Source: Diadophis punctatus similis
Taxonomy: Eukaryota; Chordata; Lepidosauria; Squamata; Dipsadidae
Length of the DNA stretch: 64,000 nucleotides
Direction of reading: 5' to 3'
NCBI GenBank assembly: GCA_023053685.1
Contig: JALIGW010000062.1
Coordinates: 1,595,501-1,659,500 of the forward strand
Shown: positions 9,278-20,180 of the stretch, one piece after another
How positions within the stretch are numbered: the first letter of the stretch is position 1
Layout: each line of letters starts with the position of its first letter
Translations under genes and position numbers: made by a program
The notes under the pieces: generated by a model
What the model saw: only the letters and a program-made list of their open reading frames with translations
Databases searched by the model: none
What the model was told of the DNA's origin: nothing

Positions 9278-9604
9278 CAATTTGGGATTAACAGCCTTTG
9301 AATGGGGTGGGAATACGAATGGATTTCCAGAGAGAAAAATTGCAGACTACAGGAACCAGAAACACTAACTCAGGAGACCCTGAGGATACAGATAAACCGC
9401 CAAGTGGCCTCAAGGACCCTCTAAAAGGATGCAAAGGACCAGCTGTCTGCAAGCTTCCATTCCCCACCATTCAGTCAGAGCTGAAGAAGCTTCTTGGATG
9501 AGAAGCGAAACGTCTTCAAAGAAACAACAAGAAAGTCCAGTTGCCTCCTGAAAAAGCACCTTTGGGACAACCATGACCTGCATGACTGAGAATCTCTACA
9601 GACT
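9278..9604 (+). mobile_element. hammerhead-type repeat, tandem unit 2 (best preserved core)
   Basis: Same block order as unit 1; CTGAAGA starts at 9481, exactly 339 bp after the one at 9142. This is the least decayed core in the window: CTGAAGA, A, stem GCTTCT/AGAAGC with loop TGGATG, then GAAACGTC. The tail ends CTGAGAATCTCTACAGAC. Confidence 0.85.
9472..9520 (+). ncRNA. candidate type I hammerhead ribozyme
   Basis: Seen: CUGAAGA at 9481-9487 (CUGANGA box), A at 9488 unpaired, stem II 9489-9494 with 9501-9506 (6 perfect pairs), GAAA at 9507-9510, and GUC at 9512-9514 as the cleavage triplet. Stem III would be the self-complementary ACGU at 9510-9513, so cleavage would need two copies pairing, as in dimeric hammerheads. 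Stem I is weak (GAG 9478-9480 with UUC 9515-9517). An extra A after A9 is known in one viroid hammerhead. Activity is inference. Confidence 0.5.
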
Positions 9605-9605
9605 A

Positions 9606-9953
9606 CTGACAGGATTAACACAATAGGCATCCTGAAACTCACTGGCTTTACATTCTCTACCCACTCCCAGGGGCTAGGATTAGCCTCTTGACCAAGCCCA
9701 AAGAAATTATCCCATCAAAAGGCACGCCATCAGACCCCATTGAAATATCTGAATCTCAAAAGCCAGAAAGAGTATAAAAACTCCAGTAACTGGTTCACTG
9801 GTCAGCTAGCTAGCTCGGAACCTATTGCTGATGTCACTGGCTTCCTACAATAAACTTCTTTCCGGCAGCCTCCTTCTTTGTCTATTTGCTCTTGAGCGCT
9901 AACAGCTTCATCCCAGCTGGAGGGACGGACCTGGAGGAGTTTTTCTTCCAACA
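9606..9953 (+). mobile_element. LTR-like sequence related to family B
   Basis: Has a TATA-like AGTATAAAAACTCC at about 9771, polyadenylation signal CAATAAACTT at 9849 and the 3' terminus TTTTTCTTCCAACA at 9940-9953. The 5' end, near TGACAGGATTAACAC, and the TSD are uncertain. Confidence 0.5.
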
Positions 9954-10082
9954 AGCTCTTGGGCCTTCCTCGTCTGCTAGAGGAGAGCGAAGCCTGCACT
10001 GGTGTTCCCATTCCAGCAGTACCGAAGACCAAGCAGGAAACCCAGCTGGGCTCCGGGTCGCATGATCAGGAAGGAGGCGGAC

Positions 10083-10208
10083 TTAGAACAATGGCTTTCA
10101 ACCTTGGGGACTTTAAGATGGGTGGGCTTCAACCTTGCCAGCTGGGGAATTCTGGGAGTTGGAGTCCACCCATCTTAAAATTCCCAAGGTTGAAAAACAC
10201 TGTTCTAG
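10083..10208. mobile_element. short palindromic MITE (TTTCAACCTTG ends)
   Basis: TAGAACAATGGCTTTCAACC is mirrored by GGTTGAAAAACACTGTTCTA, and the arms extend inward (GATGGGTGG with CCACCCATC). Related decayed fragments with CTCCCAGAATTC-type cores occur at 17200, 47130, 53090 and 55000. Confidence 0.65.
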
Positions 10209-10209
10209 A

Positions 10210-11148
10210 AGGTTGTTCTGCCCCCTCCAACCCCCCCTGCCCAGCCCCCATTCTTGATCTGGCCTGTCTCCAAACAACGGCACTTTTGGAGTAGCAGTGC
10301 TAAATCCTAATTTCTTTTCCACCAAGGAGTGGAAAGAATGGAAAAGGGGCTTTGAGACCTATGGGCCTGGGCCCAAGCAACTGGATGAAAGCACCCTTGT
10401 GTCCCCTTATCAAGTTCTGCCCTAAAAGGCCGCATGGCAAGGAAAGATGTCTTTTTAACACAGCTCTGTGGCTGTTGTACTTGTGTGACTGAATTATCAC
10501 AGCCACAAGGAATGGAATAGGGCCAGATCCAGATGAAACAGCCTGAGCTTCCACAAGGCATGTTGTAACCTGCGAGGAAAAATGGCTGGGTTCCCATTAG
10601 ACACGCAAACCACAAACCTGTATGCTGCAGCCTTTGAGCGCATGAAGTAGGTTTGATTTCTGGGTGGGTGGGTGGGTGGTTGTCTCTGCAATTAAGGGGT
10701 GCAGCATCTTTGTATGATGATGATTTTAATCAAATGACCCTCTTGGCAGCATCCCAGCATCCCGGAAGATCTGTATTCTCCCAAATAAAGTGAGAAACGA
10801 ATCGGCTAACGGAGAGGACTATTTTCAATTGCAGCTTCTTGGTTCGACCACAATAATGTCACAAGCACATCTGTTCGGAAGGAATGCAGTACCAGTTGAA
10901 TAATAAAACTGCATTTGGGGGCTGGTTTATTTCCAGCACAGAAGGTTGCGTAGCTTGTTGCTAGAAGAGATACGGAATTTGCATAAAAATTCTGATTCTG
11001 AGGGTCAGCCAAAGGGAATAAGAGCAGCAAGAACAATGACTTTGACTCGATGCTCCTATTTCTGCCCCCCAAGATTGCACTTGCCTCTGCCCTTTTCTTT
11101 CTCCTCCACACGTCAGCCTGCTCTTTCCATCCAATTCCTTTCCGGCCA
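10210..11148. other. unique sequence, nothing recognised
   Basis: Contains only a short GGTG run near 10664. No convincing gene. Confidence 0.45.
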
Positions 11149-11680
11149 TGTTGTGGTCTGTTGGACGCCGGCCCCTCCACCAGCTGACTCAGAGGAGGAG
11201 GAGGAGGCGTGGGAGTCAGGGCCAGCATCAAGGCAACCTGAGAGCTCACAGGGGGAAGAGAGAATGGAGCTGGCAGAGAGATAGAGACAGAGGTGAAACC
11301 TGGGCCATCCGTCAGCCCTCAGATGGAGAGTCAACAGTCCCCAGGTCTGGAGGTGGCTGATGAGGAAGAGGAGGAACAGCTGGGTCCAGTGCCTGATGCA
11401 CAGATTCACATAAGGCAGAGGAGAGGAGAGCAGTGGAAATCCGTGGGCCGATCCTTGGGAAGGAAGAGCCACCGCTGCTAGTGAAGCCCCATCCTAGCTC
11501 TGGGGATAAAAGGCAGGGGGCGGAGATGAATAGATGTGGCAGACAACTATTCATCTCCCCTGCCAGATGGAGTTGTTAGCCTGCATTGAGAGAGAAACTT
11601 ATTTCCGGGGCTGCTGGAGCTCCTAATAAAAGAATCGTTGCTTTGACTACAGAGGGTTTGTCGTGTTTGGGGAGCTGGGT
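11149..11680 (+). mobile_element. LTR-like sequence, family D
   Basis: Begins TGTTGTGGTCTG, like the solo LTR at 40491, and shares a GAGGAGGAGGAG-rich segment with it. It has GGGATAAAAGGC as a TATA element (about 11503) and CTAATAAAAGAA as a poly(A) signal (11621). A perfect hairpin GAGATGAATAG/CTATTCATCTC lies between them at 11524-11557. The 3' end is not clear. Confidence 0.5.
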
Positions 11681-12735
11681 CAGAACTGACCATTGCTCGG
11701 CCCAGCCTCTTCAATCCTCTTTCTTTCCTCTCGTCTCGATTCAGCTGCCCTCCCAATTTCCCTCGACCCAAAAAGGACTGAAGAGCCCAGGGACTCAGGA
11801 GGGACTAAGATGTGAGCAAGTCCTATCAGGGTGGGGTCATTCAGGCAATGGAGAGGCCATACAGATCAGCTCCGTATTTAATTTAGAAGAGGCACAGTAT
11901 TAGGTGGAATTTGGTTAAATTTTGGGAAAATAAACACCACCACCTGAGGAAGGCATCTTGACAGTTCCAGAGAAGGTTAAACAGCCAGCTCTCTGGGATT
12001 TGCATTCCTGCTTTGATTAGGGAGTGAACTGGTTGACCTCAAGGATCCCTCCAACTCAGATCCTAAACATTGCCTTATTATAGTAACAGTGCAGGTGATT
12101 TTGCTGGAGGCCAAAAATGCAAGATGTGCATACAGTCTTGTTTCTAAGATCTGGATGCAAAATTAGAGTGGGAGTTTGGAACTGAACTGTGCAAAGTTCA
12201 AGTCCCCCAGAGCCTGGAAATCGACCTAATGCTCTTAAGCTAATTGATTCATTAATTAAGGTACTCGAATAAGCAATCCAAAGGTACCCAGGAGAAAGGT
12301 GTGGGCAGCATATCCACCTGGAGGCTGGACAGGGGTAAAGGTGGCTCTGAAAATGCAGGTTTATTTTCTGGGTCAATTGAACCTTTTTTTAAAAAAAAAC
12401 CTGGGTCCTCTGAAGCGTGTGGCATTTTCTTTTCACTTTCTCTCAAAACTATCCACCTGCAGCACTTTGTGCTTAGTCAACAACAGCTTTTGTGCTTTTG
12501 CTAACAAATCTGCCTCCCAGACTATTTCTGGCATGTCTTCTCAGCACAGGCTGTCCGGGCGAAAGAGTGTTAAGACACTTGCCTCACAAATAGGTAGAAC
12601 ACCTGCCCACAAGACATCCATCCCTTCTGGAATAAAAGGAAGGTGAAATGTGTTATTAAGATTTAGAATAGAGGTAGGAATTTGAAAGAAGGAAAATATT
12701 GTTATGTATACTTCTATATAATGTCTTAAAATTAA
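11681..12735. other. unique sequence, nothing recognised
   Basis: No repeat or gene I can support. Confidence 0.45.
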
Positions 12736-12740
12736 TATGT

Positions 12741-12993
12741 AGAGGTGGGTTTCAGCAGGTTCTGACCAGTTCTGGAGAACCGGTAGCGGAAATTTTGAGT
12801 AGTTCGGAGAACCGGTAAATACCACCTCTGACTGGCCCCGTCCCCATCTATTCTCTGCCTCCCGAGTCCCAGCTGATCGGGAGGGAATGGGGATTTTGCA
12901 GTAACCTTCCCCTGCCACGCCCACCAAGCCACGCCCACCAAGCCAAGCCAAGCCCACAGAACCGGTAGTAAAAAAATTTGAATCCCACCACTG
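12741..12993 (+). mobile_element. MITE family E (AGAGGTGGG...CCCACCACTG)
   Basis: Starts AGAGGTGGGTTTCAGCAGG and ends TTGAATCCCACCACTG, with internal AACCGGTA repeats and a CACGCCCACCAAGC region. Almost identical in structure to 63090-63330, which has a clean 8-bp TSD; the duplication is decayed here. Confidence 0.75.
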
Positions 12994-12999
12994 TGTAAA

Positions 13000-13689
13000 G
13001 GGAAGAAGGATCAGAAGCTGAAAAATGTCTGCATTGTATACCCTCAAATAATATTATTAAGGTTATTTGGGTTATTAGCATTGAGTAAGATAAAATAATA
13101 TTGAATAACCAAATGATGAGGGATTATGCACAAGGTGGAGTAAGTATTATAATGTCAACAATTTTAATTGTATACTTATAATGTTACAATGGTGGAAATT
13201 AGATAGGGGGAAATATTACGATGAACGTTGTTACATAATATGTTAAAATCAGCAGGTAGATGAAAGGAGAAGAAGTTGAAAGATGACTGTATTTTGGATA
13301 ATGTGATTAGAAAGATGTGAGTATGATTAATGTAGGTGATCACAATTGTTAATTTTATTATTATTGTTGGGTATCAAAACCCAGAAGCCACACTGTTCAT
13401 GTATTTAATATTCATACACATTAAAAAAACTTAATTTAAAAAAAAGGAAGGTGTTGCGTCTGGCTCAGAAGAAAGATTCCTTGCCCAGCTAATCTTTATT
13501 TGGAGTAGCTCCCAGTTTTGGAGTACTTTGTCTTGGAATCTTATTTCATCATTACCAAAAATTGCACACGCTTGGGATTTATTTTCCATTGCACCAGTTT
13601 TCCAGAGTGGTCAAGGGCACCCCAGTGGCAGTGGAGGTGTGTGTGTGTGGTGGGGGGCAGCGGTCCTAGTTTTTCATGTGGCCCCTTTG
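13000..13689. other. AT-rich unique sequence
   Basis: AT-rich with many ATTATT runs; a (TG)n lies at about 13637. No gene recognised. Confidence 0.4.
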
Positions 13690-14173
13690 GAAAATTAATT
13701 GCCCACCCTGACTTAATCCCCTTTTGCGACCTTCTGACAAGCAAAGTAATGGGGAAGCCAGATTCACTTAACAACCAGGTTACTAACTTATCAGCTGTAG
13801 GGATTCACTTAACAAATGTGTCAAGAAAGGTCGTAAAATGGAGCAAAACTCACTTAAGAAATGTCTCACTTAACAACAAAAATTGGACTCAATTGTTGTA
13901 AGTGAGCCGAGGTGGCGCAGCGGTTAGAGTGCAGTACTGCAGGCCACTTTAGCTGACTGTGATCAGCAGTTCAGCTGTTCAAATCTCACCGGCTCAGGGT
14001 TGACTCAGCCTTCCATCCTTCCGAGGTAGGTAAAATGAGGACCCAGATTGTTGGGGGCAATGTAAATATATACATTGCTTCATGGTGTAAACCGCTTAGA
14101 GAGTGCTTGCACTATGAGGCGGTATATAAATCTCACTAATAAATAAATAAATAAAAGTCGAGGACTACCTATA
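13690..14173 (+). mobile_element. TIR element family I (GTCCTCGACTTACAAC type), interrupted by a SINE
   Basis: Holds the typical CACTTAACAACCAGGTTACT and TCACTTAACAAATGTGTCAA blocks and resumes after the SINE with AAGTCGAGGACTACCTATA. The left end is truncated. A full-length minus copy is at 36251-36645. Confidence 0.65.
13904..14155 (+). mobile_element. Sauria-type SINE
   Basis: GAGCCGAGGTGGCGCAGCGG head with A box, B-box-like GTTCAAATCTC, the GATTGTTGGGGGCAA body, the ACCGCTTAGAGAG tail and a (AAAT)n 3' end. Flanked by GTAAGT/AAGTCG, inside a family I TIR element. Confidence 0.9.
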
Positions 14174-14933
14174 CATCAGAGAGGCACCAAACCTCAAAGC
14201 TGTTCCCAAAACTTCAAAAAGGAATACCATTGGACGCTGATGGACTGGTCAAGGGGGGAGGGCCAGGGAAAGGGGGAAAATGCAAACTTTGTACAGGGAA
14301 TACTCAGATCCAGCTTTGCTTACTCTGTAACCACTTGTGACTTTAGTAAAAAGAACCTTCCACTTCAAGGAATGGAGTCGAGGGTCTTTCTTTCCTTAAT
14401 GTCCTTTAATGTCCTGACAACATCCTTATGAGGCAACAGATTGGTGAGGAGCCAAAGGGACCGTCTTTGGGACATTTTTAACTTGAGCAACGTTGCTCAC
14501 CATAAGATCTAATGTTCTATATTATTGTGTTGCTTAATTTGATTTTTATCTTAACAGCCATTATTTTTAATTAAGGCATTCAATTTCCTACGAGGTGTGT
14601 TGGTGTGCCTGGGCCAGGTGGGGCTGGTCACCTGGGAAAGGGATAGAAGGGCTCTGATTGCCAGTGGCCCTTGGGGGGGCGGGGTGGAAGCATGACAATT
14701 AATTAATTACATTTGCACTTGTGGCTCATGCCAACTAGATTACTGTTGTTTGTTTGATATGGGGACCACCCTTGCAGGCTATTCAGAAACTTCAGCTGGT
14801 CCAGAAAGCTTAGTCTTGGTATTCTAATGTTACACCTTTGCTCTACGAGCTGACCTGCTATCAGTAGTTTCCCAAGGGTTGTCACTACCTAGAATACTCT
14901 AGATGGCTTGGGGCCTGCCTATCTTACAGATAT
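14174..14933. other. unique sequence, nothing recognised
   Basis: No supported features. Confidence 0.45.
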
Positions 14934-15676
14934 AGATGAACAGAGTTGGAAGGGACCTTGTAGGTCATCTACTCCAACCCCCCCCCAAGCAGGAGACCCT
15001 ACACCATTTCTGACAGATGGCAGTCCAGTCTCTTCTTGGAAGCTTCCAGTGATGAAGCTCCCACAACTTCCGAAGGCAACTTCTGTTCCATTGGTTGATT
15101 GCTCTCACTGTCAGGAAATTTATCCTTATTTCCAGGTTGAATCTCTCCTTGTTCAGTTTCCGTCCATTATTCCTTGTCTGGCCTTCAGGTGCTTTGGAAA
15201 ACAGGCGATCCCCTCCTCTCTGTGGCAGCCCCTCAAATATTGGAAGACTGCTATCCTGTCTCCCCTGGTCCTTCTCTTCACTAGACTAGCCATGCCCGAT
15301 TCCTGCAACGGTTCTTCGTATGTTTGAGCCTCCAGTCCCCTCATCATCTTGGTTGCTCTTCTCTGCACTCTTTCTAGAGTCTCCACATCTTTTTTACAAT
15401 GTGGTGACCAAAACTGGATGTAGTATTCTAGATGTGGTCATACTAAGGCTTTATAGAGTGGTGTTAGTACCTCACTTGATCTTGATTGTAGCCCTCTGTT
15501 AATGCAATTTAGGATTGTGTTGGCTTTTTTGGCTGCCACCGCACACTCTTGGCTCCTATTTAACTGATTGTCCACTAAGACTCCAAGATCCCTCTCACAG
15601 TTACTGCTATTAAGCCTGGTTTCACCCAGTCTATATGTGTACTTTTGGTTCTTAGAGACAGTCTTCCCCACCTTAC
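14934..15676 (-). mobile_element. CR1 LINE, 3' half, minus strand
   Basis: Reverse complement of the CR1 3' end (CAGAGTTGGAAGGGACCTTG at 14941) and of the C-terminal reverse-transcriptase ORF region. A minus-strand frame at 15153-15386 reads [20 protein letters not shown], a conserved amniote CR1 segment. 5'-truncated, as usual for CR1. Confidence 0.9.
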
Positions 15677-15915
15677 TTGAGCAGCTGCTCCACGCTTACC
15701 AGAAGACACACCTTGAGGGCCCCGACCATGGGCATTCTTGGCCCTACTTCTTCACCTCTGAACTGCGGATTCCTCCCTTCCGCCCCCATCATCTTCTGGA
15801 AGCAGGTGAAAAGGACTCTTCTTTAGAGCCTTTGGGGTTTACAACGCAGCTGTAGCAACGCATATAGCAACGCAGCTCTTTAACATTTGATCATTTCTAA
15901 TCTTGGCATGTAAAA
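15677..15915. other. unique sequence
   Basis: Nothing recognised. Confidence 0.4.
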
Positions 15916-16148
15916 GCCGCGGTGGCGCAGTGGTTAGAATGCAGTACTGCAGGCTACTTCTGCTGATTGCTGTCTGTCTGCAATTTGGCAGTTCAAATCT
16001 CACCAGCTCAAGACTGACTCAGCCTTCCATCTTTCCGAGGTCAGTAAAATGAGGACCCAGATTGTTGGGGGCAAGAGGCTGATTCTGAAAACCGCTTAGA
16101 GAGGGCTGTAAAGCACTGTGAAGCGGTATATAAGTCTAAATGCTACTC
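15916..16148 (+). mobile_element. Sauria-type SINE
   Basis: GCCGCGGTGGCGCAGTGGTT head, GATTGTTGGGGGCAAGAGG body and the GCGGTATATAAGTCTAAATG tail, directly followed by a TTCC microsatellite. Confidence 0.9.
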
Positions 16149-16221
16149 CTTCCTTCCTTCCTTCCTTCCTTCCTTCCTTCCTTCCTTCCTTCCTTCCTTC
16201 CTTCCTTCCTTCCTTCCTTCC
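16149..16221. repeat. (TTCC)n microsatellite
   Basis: About 18 perfect TTCC units between two SINEs in the same orientation. Confidence 0.95.
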
Positions 16222-16444
16222 ATGGTGCGCAGTGGTTAGAATGCAATATTGCAGGCTAACTCTGCTCATTGCCAGGAGTTCGATCCTGACCGGCTCGAGG
16301 TTGACTCAGCCTTCCATCCTTCCGAGGTGGGTAAAATGAGGACCCAGATTGTTGGGGGCAAGAGGCTGACTCTGTAAACCGCTTAGAGAGGGCTGTAAAT
16401 GCACTGTGAAGCGGTATATAAGTCTAAATGCTACTGCTATTCTG
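16222..16444 (+). mobile_element. Sauria-type SINE, 5'-clipped
   Basis: Starts CATGGTGCGCAGTGGTTAGA and ends in the TATATAAGTCTAAATGCTAC tail. It lacks the first bases of the head; the upstream microsatellite joins it to another SINE. Confidence 0.85.
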
Positions 16445-17423
16445 ATTTTGTACCTTAGCTCTGTAAGCCACCTAGACTTCCATTAATGTCAGGCCCTGAG
16501 ATTAATTTTATGAATACATTTCATAGATGTTCTACCTGCCTGTTTTGTTGCTGGACCGATGTAAAGTGGCACCAGCAACCCCGTCTGTTGTCCTCCTGCT
16601 GCAGCTCCACATCTGTGGTTCTTTTTTTGACCAAAACGGGCTGGATGCAGCATCACCGGAGTCAATTTGCATCTACATCTTAGCCCTGCTGTGTGTTCAT
16701 TAGCAAGGAAAAAGCTGAAAGGCTCCTTGATCAAAAAGAGGGAAGAAATGGGGATTTCAAAGTGCTCCATGAGTGGAGTCAGGTTTTTAATTATCCCTCT
16801 CTAATGAGCACCCAACCAGTCTGATAATCCCCTTTGGGAATAAACGCTTACCCTGGACCCTTTGGATACTCCGTATACCCCCCATCTTCCTTCTGCATTT
16901 CCCTCCTGTTTGTCCCGCCAACTTTATTTTTTTTTGCAAATGAGCGAGAGAAAGAATTATGCTTCAGACCAGCACTAGAATGTAATTATTTTGCATTTGC
17001 CATTTGCAATCAGAGCGCATCTCTCGTGAAATTAATAAAGCAGAATGTATACATGAAGAAGTGCATGGTTACAAACCATATACGATTACATTTTGATTTG
17101 CGGAAAAAACAGACCACGGCTGCATTTCTCAATTTGGCTAAGGGTTGGAATGAATCTATGAACATTGATACACAAGATGTGTTATTGAATTATCTACGGT
17201 ATTTCTCAAACTTGGCATGTTGGAATGCTAGGAGTTGATGTCCACACAACTTAAAGTTGCCAAATTTGAGAAACATTCATCCAAAGAGTATCTAAATTTG
17301 GAAATAAATTTTGTCCTACTGATAAATCCCTGGCGAAATCAGTGTCTGCATAGGCCCGTAATTTTTTTTTTCCTGGCAGGATTTTCCTCCTTCGCTTCTT
17401 TTCTTGGTTGGGTTAGATCCTCT
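16445..17423. other. mostly unique; decayed small MITE at about 17200-17275
   Basis: TTTCTCAAACTTGGCATG and CCAAATTTGAGAAACATTC form a degraded inverted repeat. Otherwise nothing recognised. Confidence 0.4.
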
Positions 17424-17566
17424 TTACAGATTTACAGAGTTGGAAGGGATCTTGCAGGTCATCTAGTCCAACCCCCTGCCCAAGCAGGGGACCCTACATC
17501 TGCCTCTACCTAGGATCGAACTCACAACCTCCTGATTGTGAGGCAAGAGCTCCACCTCTAGGCCAC
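17424..17566 (-). mobile_element. tRNA-derived SINE with CR1 tail, minus strand
   Basis: Reverse complement of the element at 7874-8027: the CR1 tail is at 17432-17490 and the B box GGATCGAACTCAC at 17513. Confidence 0.85.
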
Positions 17567-18392
17567 TCTTTCGGTTGTTTCCAAAATGGGATAAGATCCA
17601 GCTCTTCACCAACTAATCTGCAGCTCATAGTTGTGGAAAAGTAAGCCTGCCTGATCCCGGTTTATGCCCACTGCCAACTCACAAAGATTTTGTTATGTTT
17701 GTCTTGCTCTCCCGAGCTGTGCAATTGGCACATGAAGAAAATGCTGCTGATTGATTGCTTCATTCTGAACAGCCACCATGCCAAGGAAGGAGCTGCACAG
17801 ACACGGAATGCAGAAAAACAGACGTCAGGTCAAAGTTTTCAGGCTGCTGGCTAGAATTAGAATAGCAGAGTTGGAAGGGACCTTGGAGGTCTTCTAGTCC
17901 AACCCCCTGCTTAGGCAGGAAACCCTACCCCACTTCAGACAAATGGTTATCTAATCTCTTCTTATAAACTTCCAGTGTTGGAGCATTCACAATTTCTGGT
18001 GGCAAGCTGTTCCACTGATTAAGTGTTCTAACTGTCAGGAAATTTCTCCTTAGTTCTAAGTTGCTTCTCTCCTTGATTAGTTTCCACCCATTGTTTCTTG
18101 TTCTACCCTCAGGTGCTTTGGAGAATAGCTTGACTCCCTCTTCTTTGTGGCAGCCCCTGAGATATTGGAAGACTGCTATCATGTCTCCCCTGATCCTTCT
18201 TTTCATTAAACTAGACATACCCAGTTCCTGCAACCGTTCTTCATATGTTTTAGCCTCCAGTCCCCTCATCATCTTTGTTGCTCTTCTCTGCACTCTTTCC
18301 AGTCTCAACATCTTTTTTACATCGCGACGACCAAAACTGAATGCAGTATTCAAAGTGTGACCTTACCAAGGCATTATAAAGTGGTATTAACA

Positions 18393-19261
18393 TAAGGTGA
18401 CCAGACGTCCCGATTTTGGCGGGACAGACCCGCTTTTTAATGCTTTGTCCCGCGTCCCGCCCGACCTCTAAAAAGTCCCGATTTTTGAGCCCCCGCTTCT
18501 TCCTCCAGCCAGACGCGCGCCCGAGCGACAGGCTTCCGATTCAGTCCCCTCTATTCACAGGGTGGCGCGGGGCGGGGCAGAGCGAACCCTGGGGGGGGGA
18601 GCGCCACTTTGCACTTGTCCCATGAGGCCATGCTAAGTGTGCCGCGGCAAAAGGGGCAGGGCAGGGCGGGGCGCGCGTCCTACCTGAGACTTTTCCCGGT
18701 AGCAGCTCCAGTCGCGTTCCTTGCTAATAGCGTCCAGAGCAGAGCAGCCCCTCCCAGAAGATCGCGAGACGTTATCTTTTGGAAGAGGCTGCTCTGCTCT
18801 GGGCGCTAATTAGCAAGGAACGCGACTGGAGCTACCGGGAAAAGTCCCAGGTAGGACGCGTGCCCCGCCACGCCCGCCCAACCCCCAGCACGAGAGGCGC
18901 GTCTTACCTGGGACTTTTCCCGGTAGCTTCAGTCGCGTTCCTTGCTAATTGGCGCCCAGAGCAGAGCAGCCTCTTCCAAAAAATAACGTCTCGCGATCTT
19001 CTGGGAGGGGCTGCTCTGCTCTGGGCGCTATTAGCAAGGAACGCGACTGAAGCTACCGGGAAAAGTCCCAGGTAGGTAGGACGTACAGTGGCCTCCCGCG
19101 TCCCCCCCCACCCACCTGGATGCCGACATTTGCATCCTTTTGCCCTCTGCGGATGCGCAGCGTTCTGCGCATGCGCAGAGGGCAAACCTCAAATGACGGC
19201 GTCCAGGCGGCCCCGCCCCCCGTCAATGTCCCGCTTAAAAAAAAAATATCTGGTCACTTTA
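18393..19261 (+). mobile_element. hAT-like family A element with double hairpin, 8-bp TSD
   Basis: Starts TAAGGTGACCAGACG and ends TCTGGTCACTTTA, flanked by the exact duplication TATTAACA (18385-18392, 19262-19269). The interior has two long hairpins, 18678-18859 and 18903-19080, whose arms share TTTTCCCGGTAGC and GTCGCGTTCCTTGCTAAT, and whose loops are complements of each other. An NRF1-like palindrome lies at 19137-19186. No transposase. Confidence 0.9.
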
Positions 19262-19431
19262 TATTAACACTTCATGTGATCTTGATTCTATCCCTCTGTT
19301 AATGCAGCCTTGAACTGTGTTGGCTTTTTTGGCAGCTGCTGCACACTGCTGGCTCATATTTAAATGGTTGTCCACTAGGACTCCAAGATCCCTCTCACAG
19401 TTACTACTGTTGAGCAAGGTACCACATATAC

Positions 19432-20038
19432 CAGTGATGGCGAACCTTTTTGGTTCACAGGCCCAAAGGGGGGAGCATGGGGGGATCGCGCGCGTGCGTG
19501 CCCACACATAATTCCATGCGCTCCCCTGCGCATGTGCGCATGACCCCCCCACTCCCAGCACGTGATGGCATGCCCGTTTTTCGCTCTCCCCAGGCTTCAG
19601 AGCCTTTCTAGGATCCTGGGGAGGGTGAAAATGGCCTTCCCCCCACTGAGGCCCTCTGGAGGCAGAAAATGGCCCATTTGCCAACTTCCGGTTAAACCGG
19701 AAGGCCCATTTTTTTGCTCTCCCCAAGCTCCAGAGCCTGGGGAGGGCGAAAACAGCCTCTGTAGGCCGGAAACATTCCATTTGCTGACTTCCAGTTGGAC
19801 CGGAAGTTCTGTTTTTTTTGCTTTCCCCAGGCTTCAGAGCCTTTCTATCGGTACAAGCCTGGGGAGGGTGAAAACGGCCTTCCCCACCCCCACAGAGGCC
19901 CTCCAGAGGCCAAAAATGGCCCGTTTCAAGTTGGCATGTTTCAAGAAAACATGTGTGCACCGGACCTGAGCTCGTGTGCCCACCGATATGGCTCCGCGTG
20001 CCACTTGTGGCACGCATGCCATAGGTTCGCCATCACGG
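19432..20038 (+). mobile_element. hAT-like family B element, 607 bp, 8-bp TSD
   Basis: CAGTGATGGCGAACC at the left, GGTTCGCCATCACGG at the right, exact duplication ACATATAC (19424-19431, 20039-20046). The interior is a tandem of GGAGAGCGAAAA-type blocks, longer than the 383-bp copies because blocks are repeated. Confidence 0.9.
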
Positions 20039-20180
20039 ACATATACTATACCTGTGCATTTTGTTTTTTTTGCCTAAATGTAGAACCTTACTTTTTTCAC
20101 CATTGAATTTCATTTTGTTAGATAGCGCCCAATGTTCAAGTCTATTTTGCAGCTATTTTTCAGGCTATTTGGCAGCATTT

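Larger units (their letters stand above)
17862..20180 (-). mobile_element. CR1 LINE, minus strand, carrying two nested DNA transposons
   Basis: CR1 sequence occupies 17862-18392, 19262-19431 and 20039-20180, collinear across both breaks. The minus frame at 17925-18353 reads [20 protein letters not shown] and continues through the typical CR1 C-terminus (LNQWNSLPPEIVNAPTLEVY). The two insertions each duplicated 8 bp of CR1, so CR1 landed first. Confidence 0.92.

Noticed and set aside
19259..20017. 252-codon minus-strand open frame
   Set aside because: It runs across the end of a CR1 piece and a GC-rich family B hAT; the frame crosses a transposon boundary and has no conserved domain.
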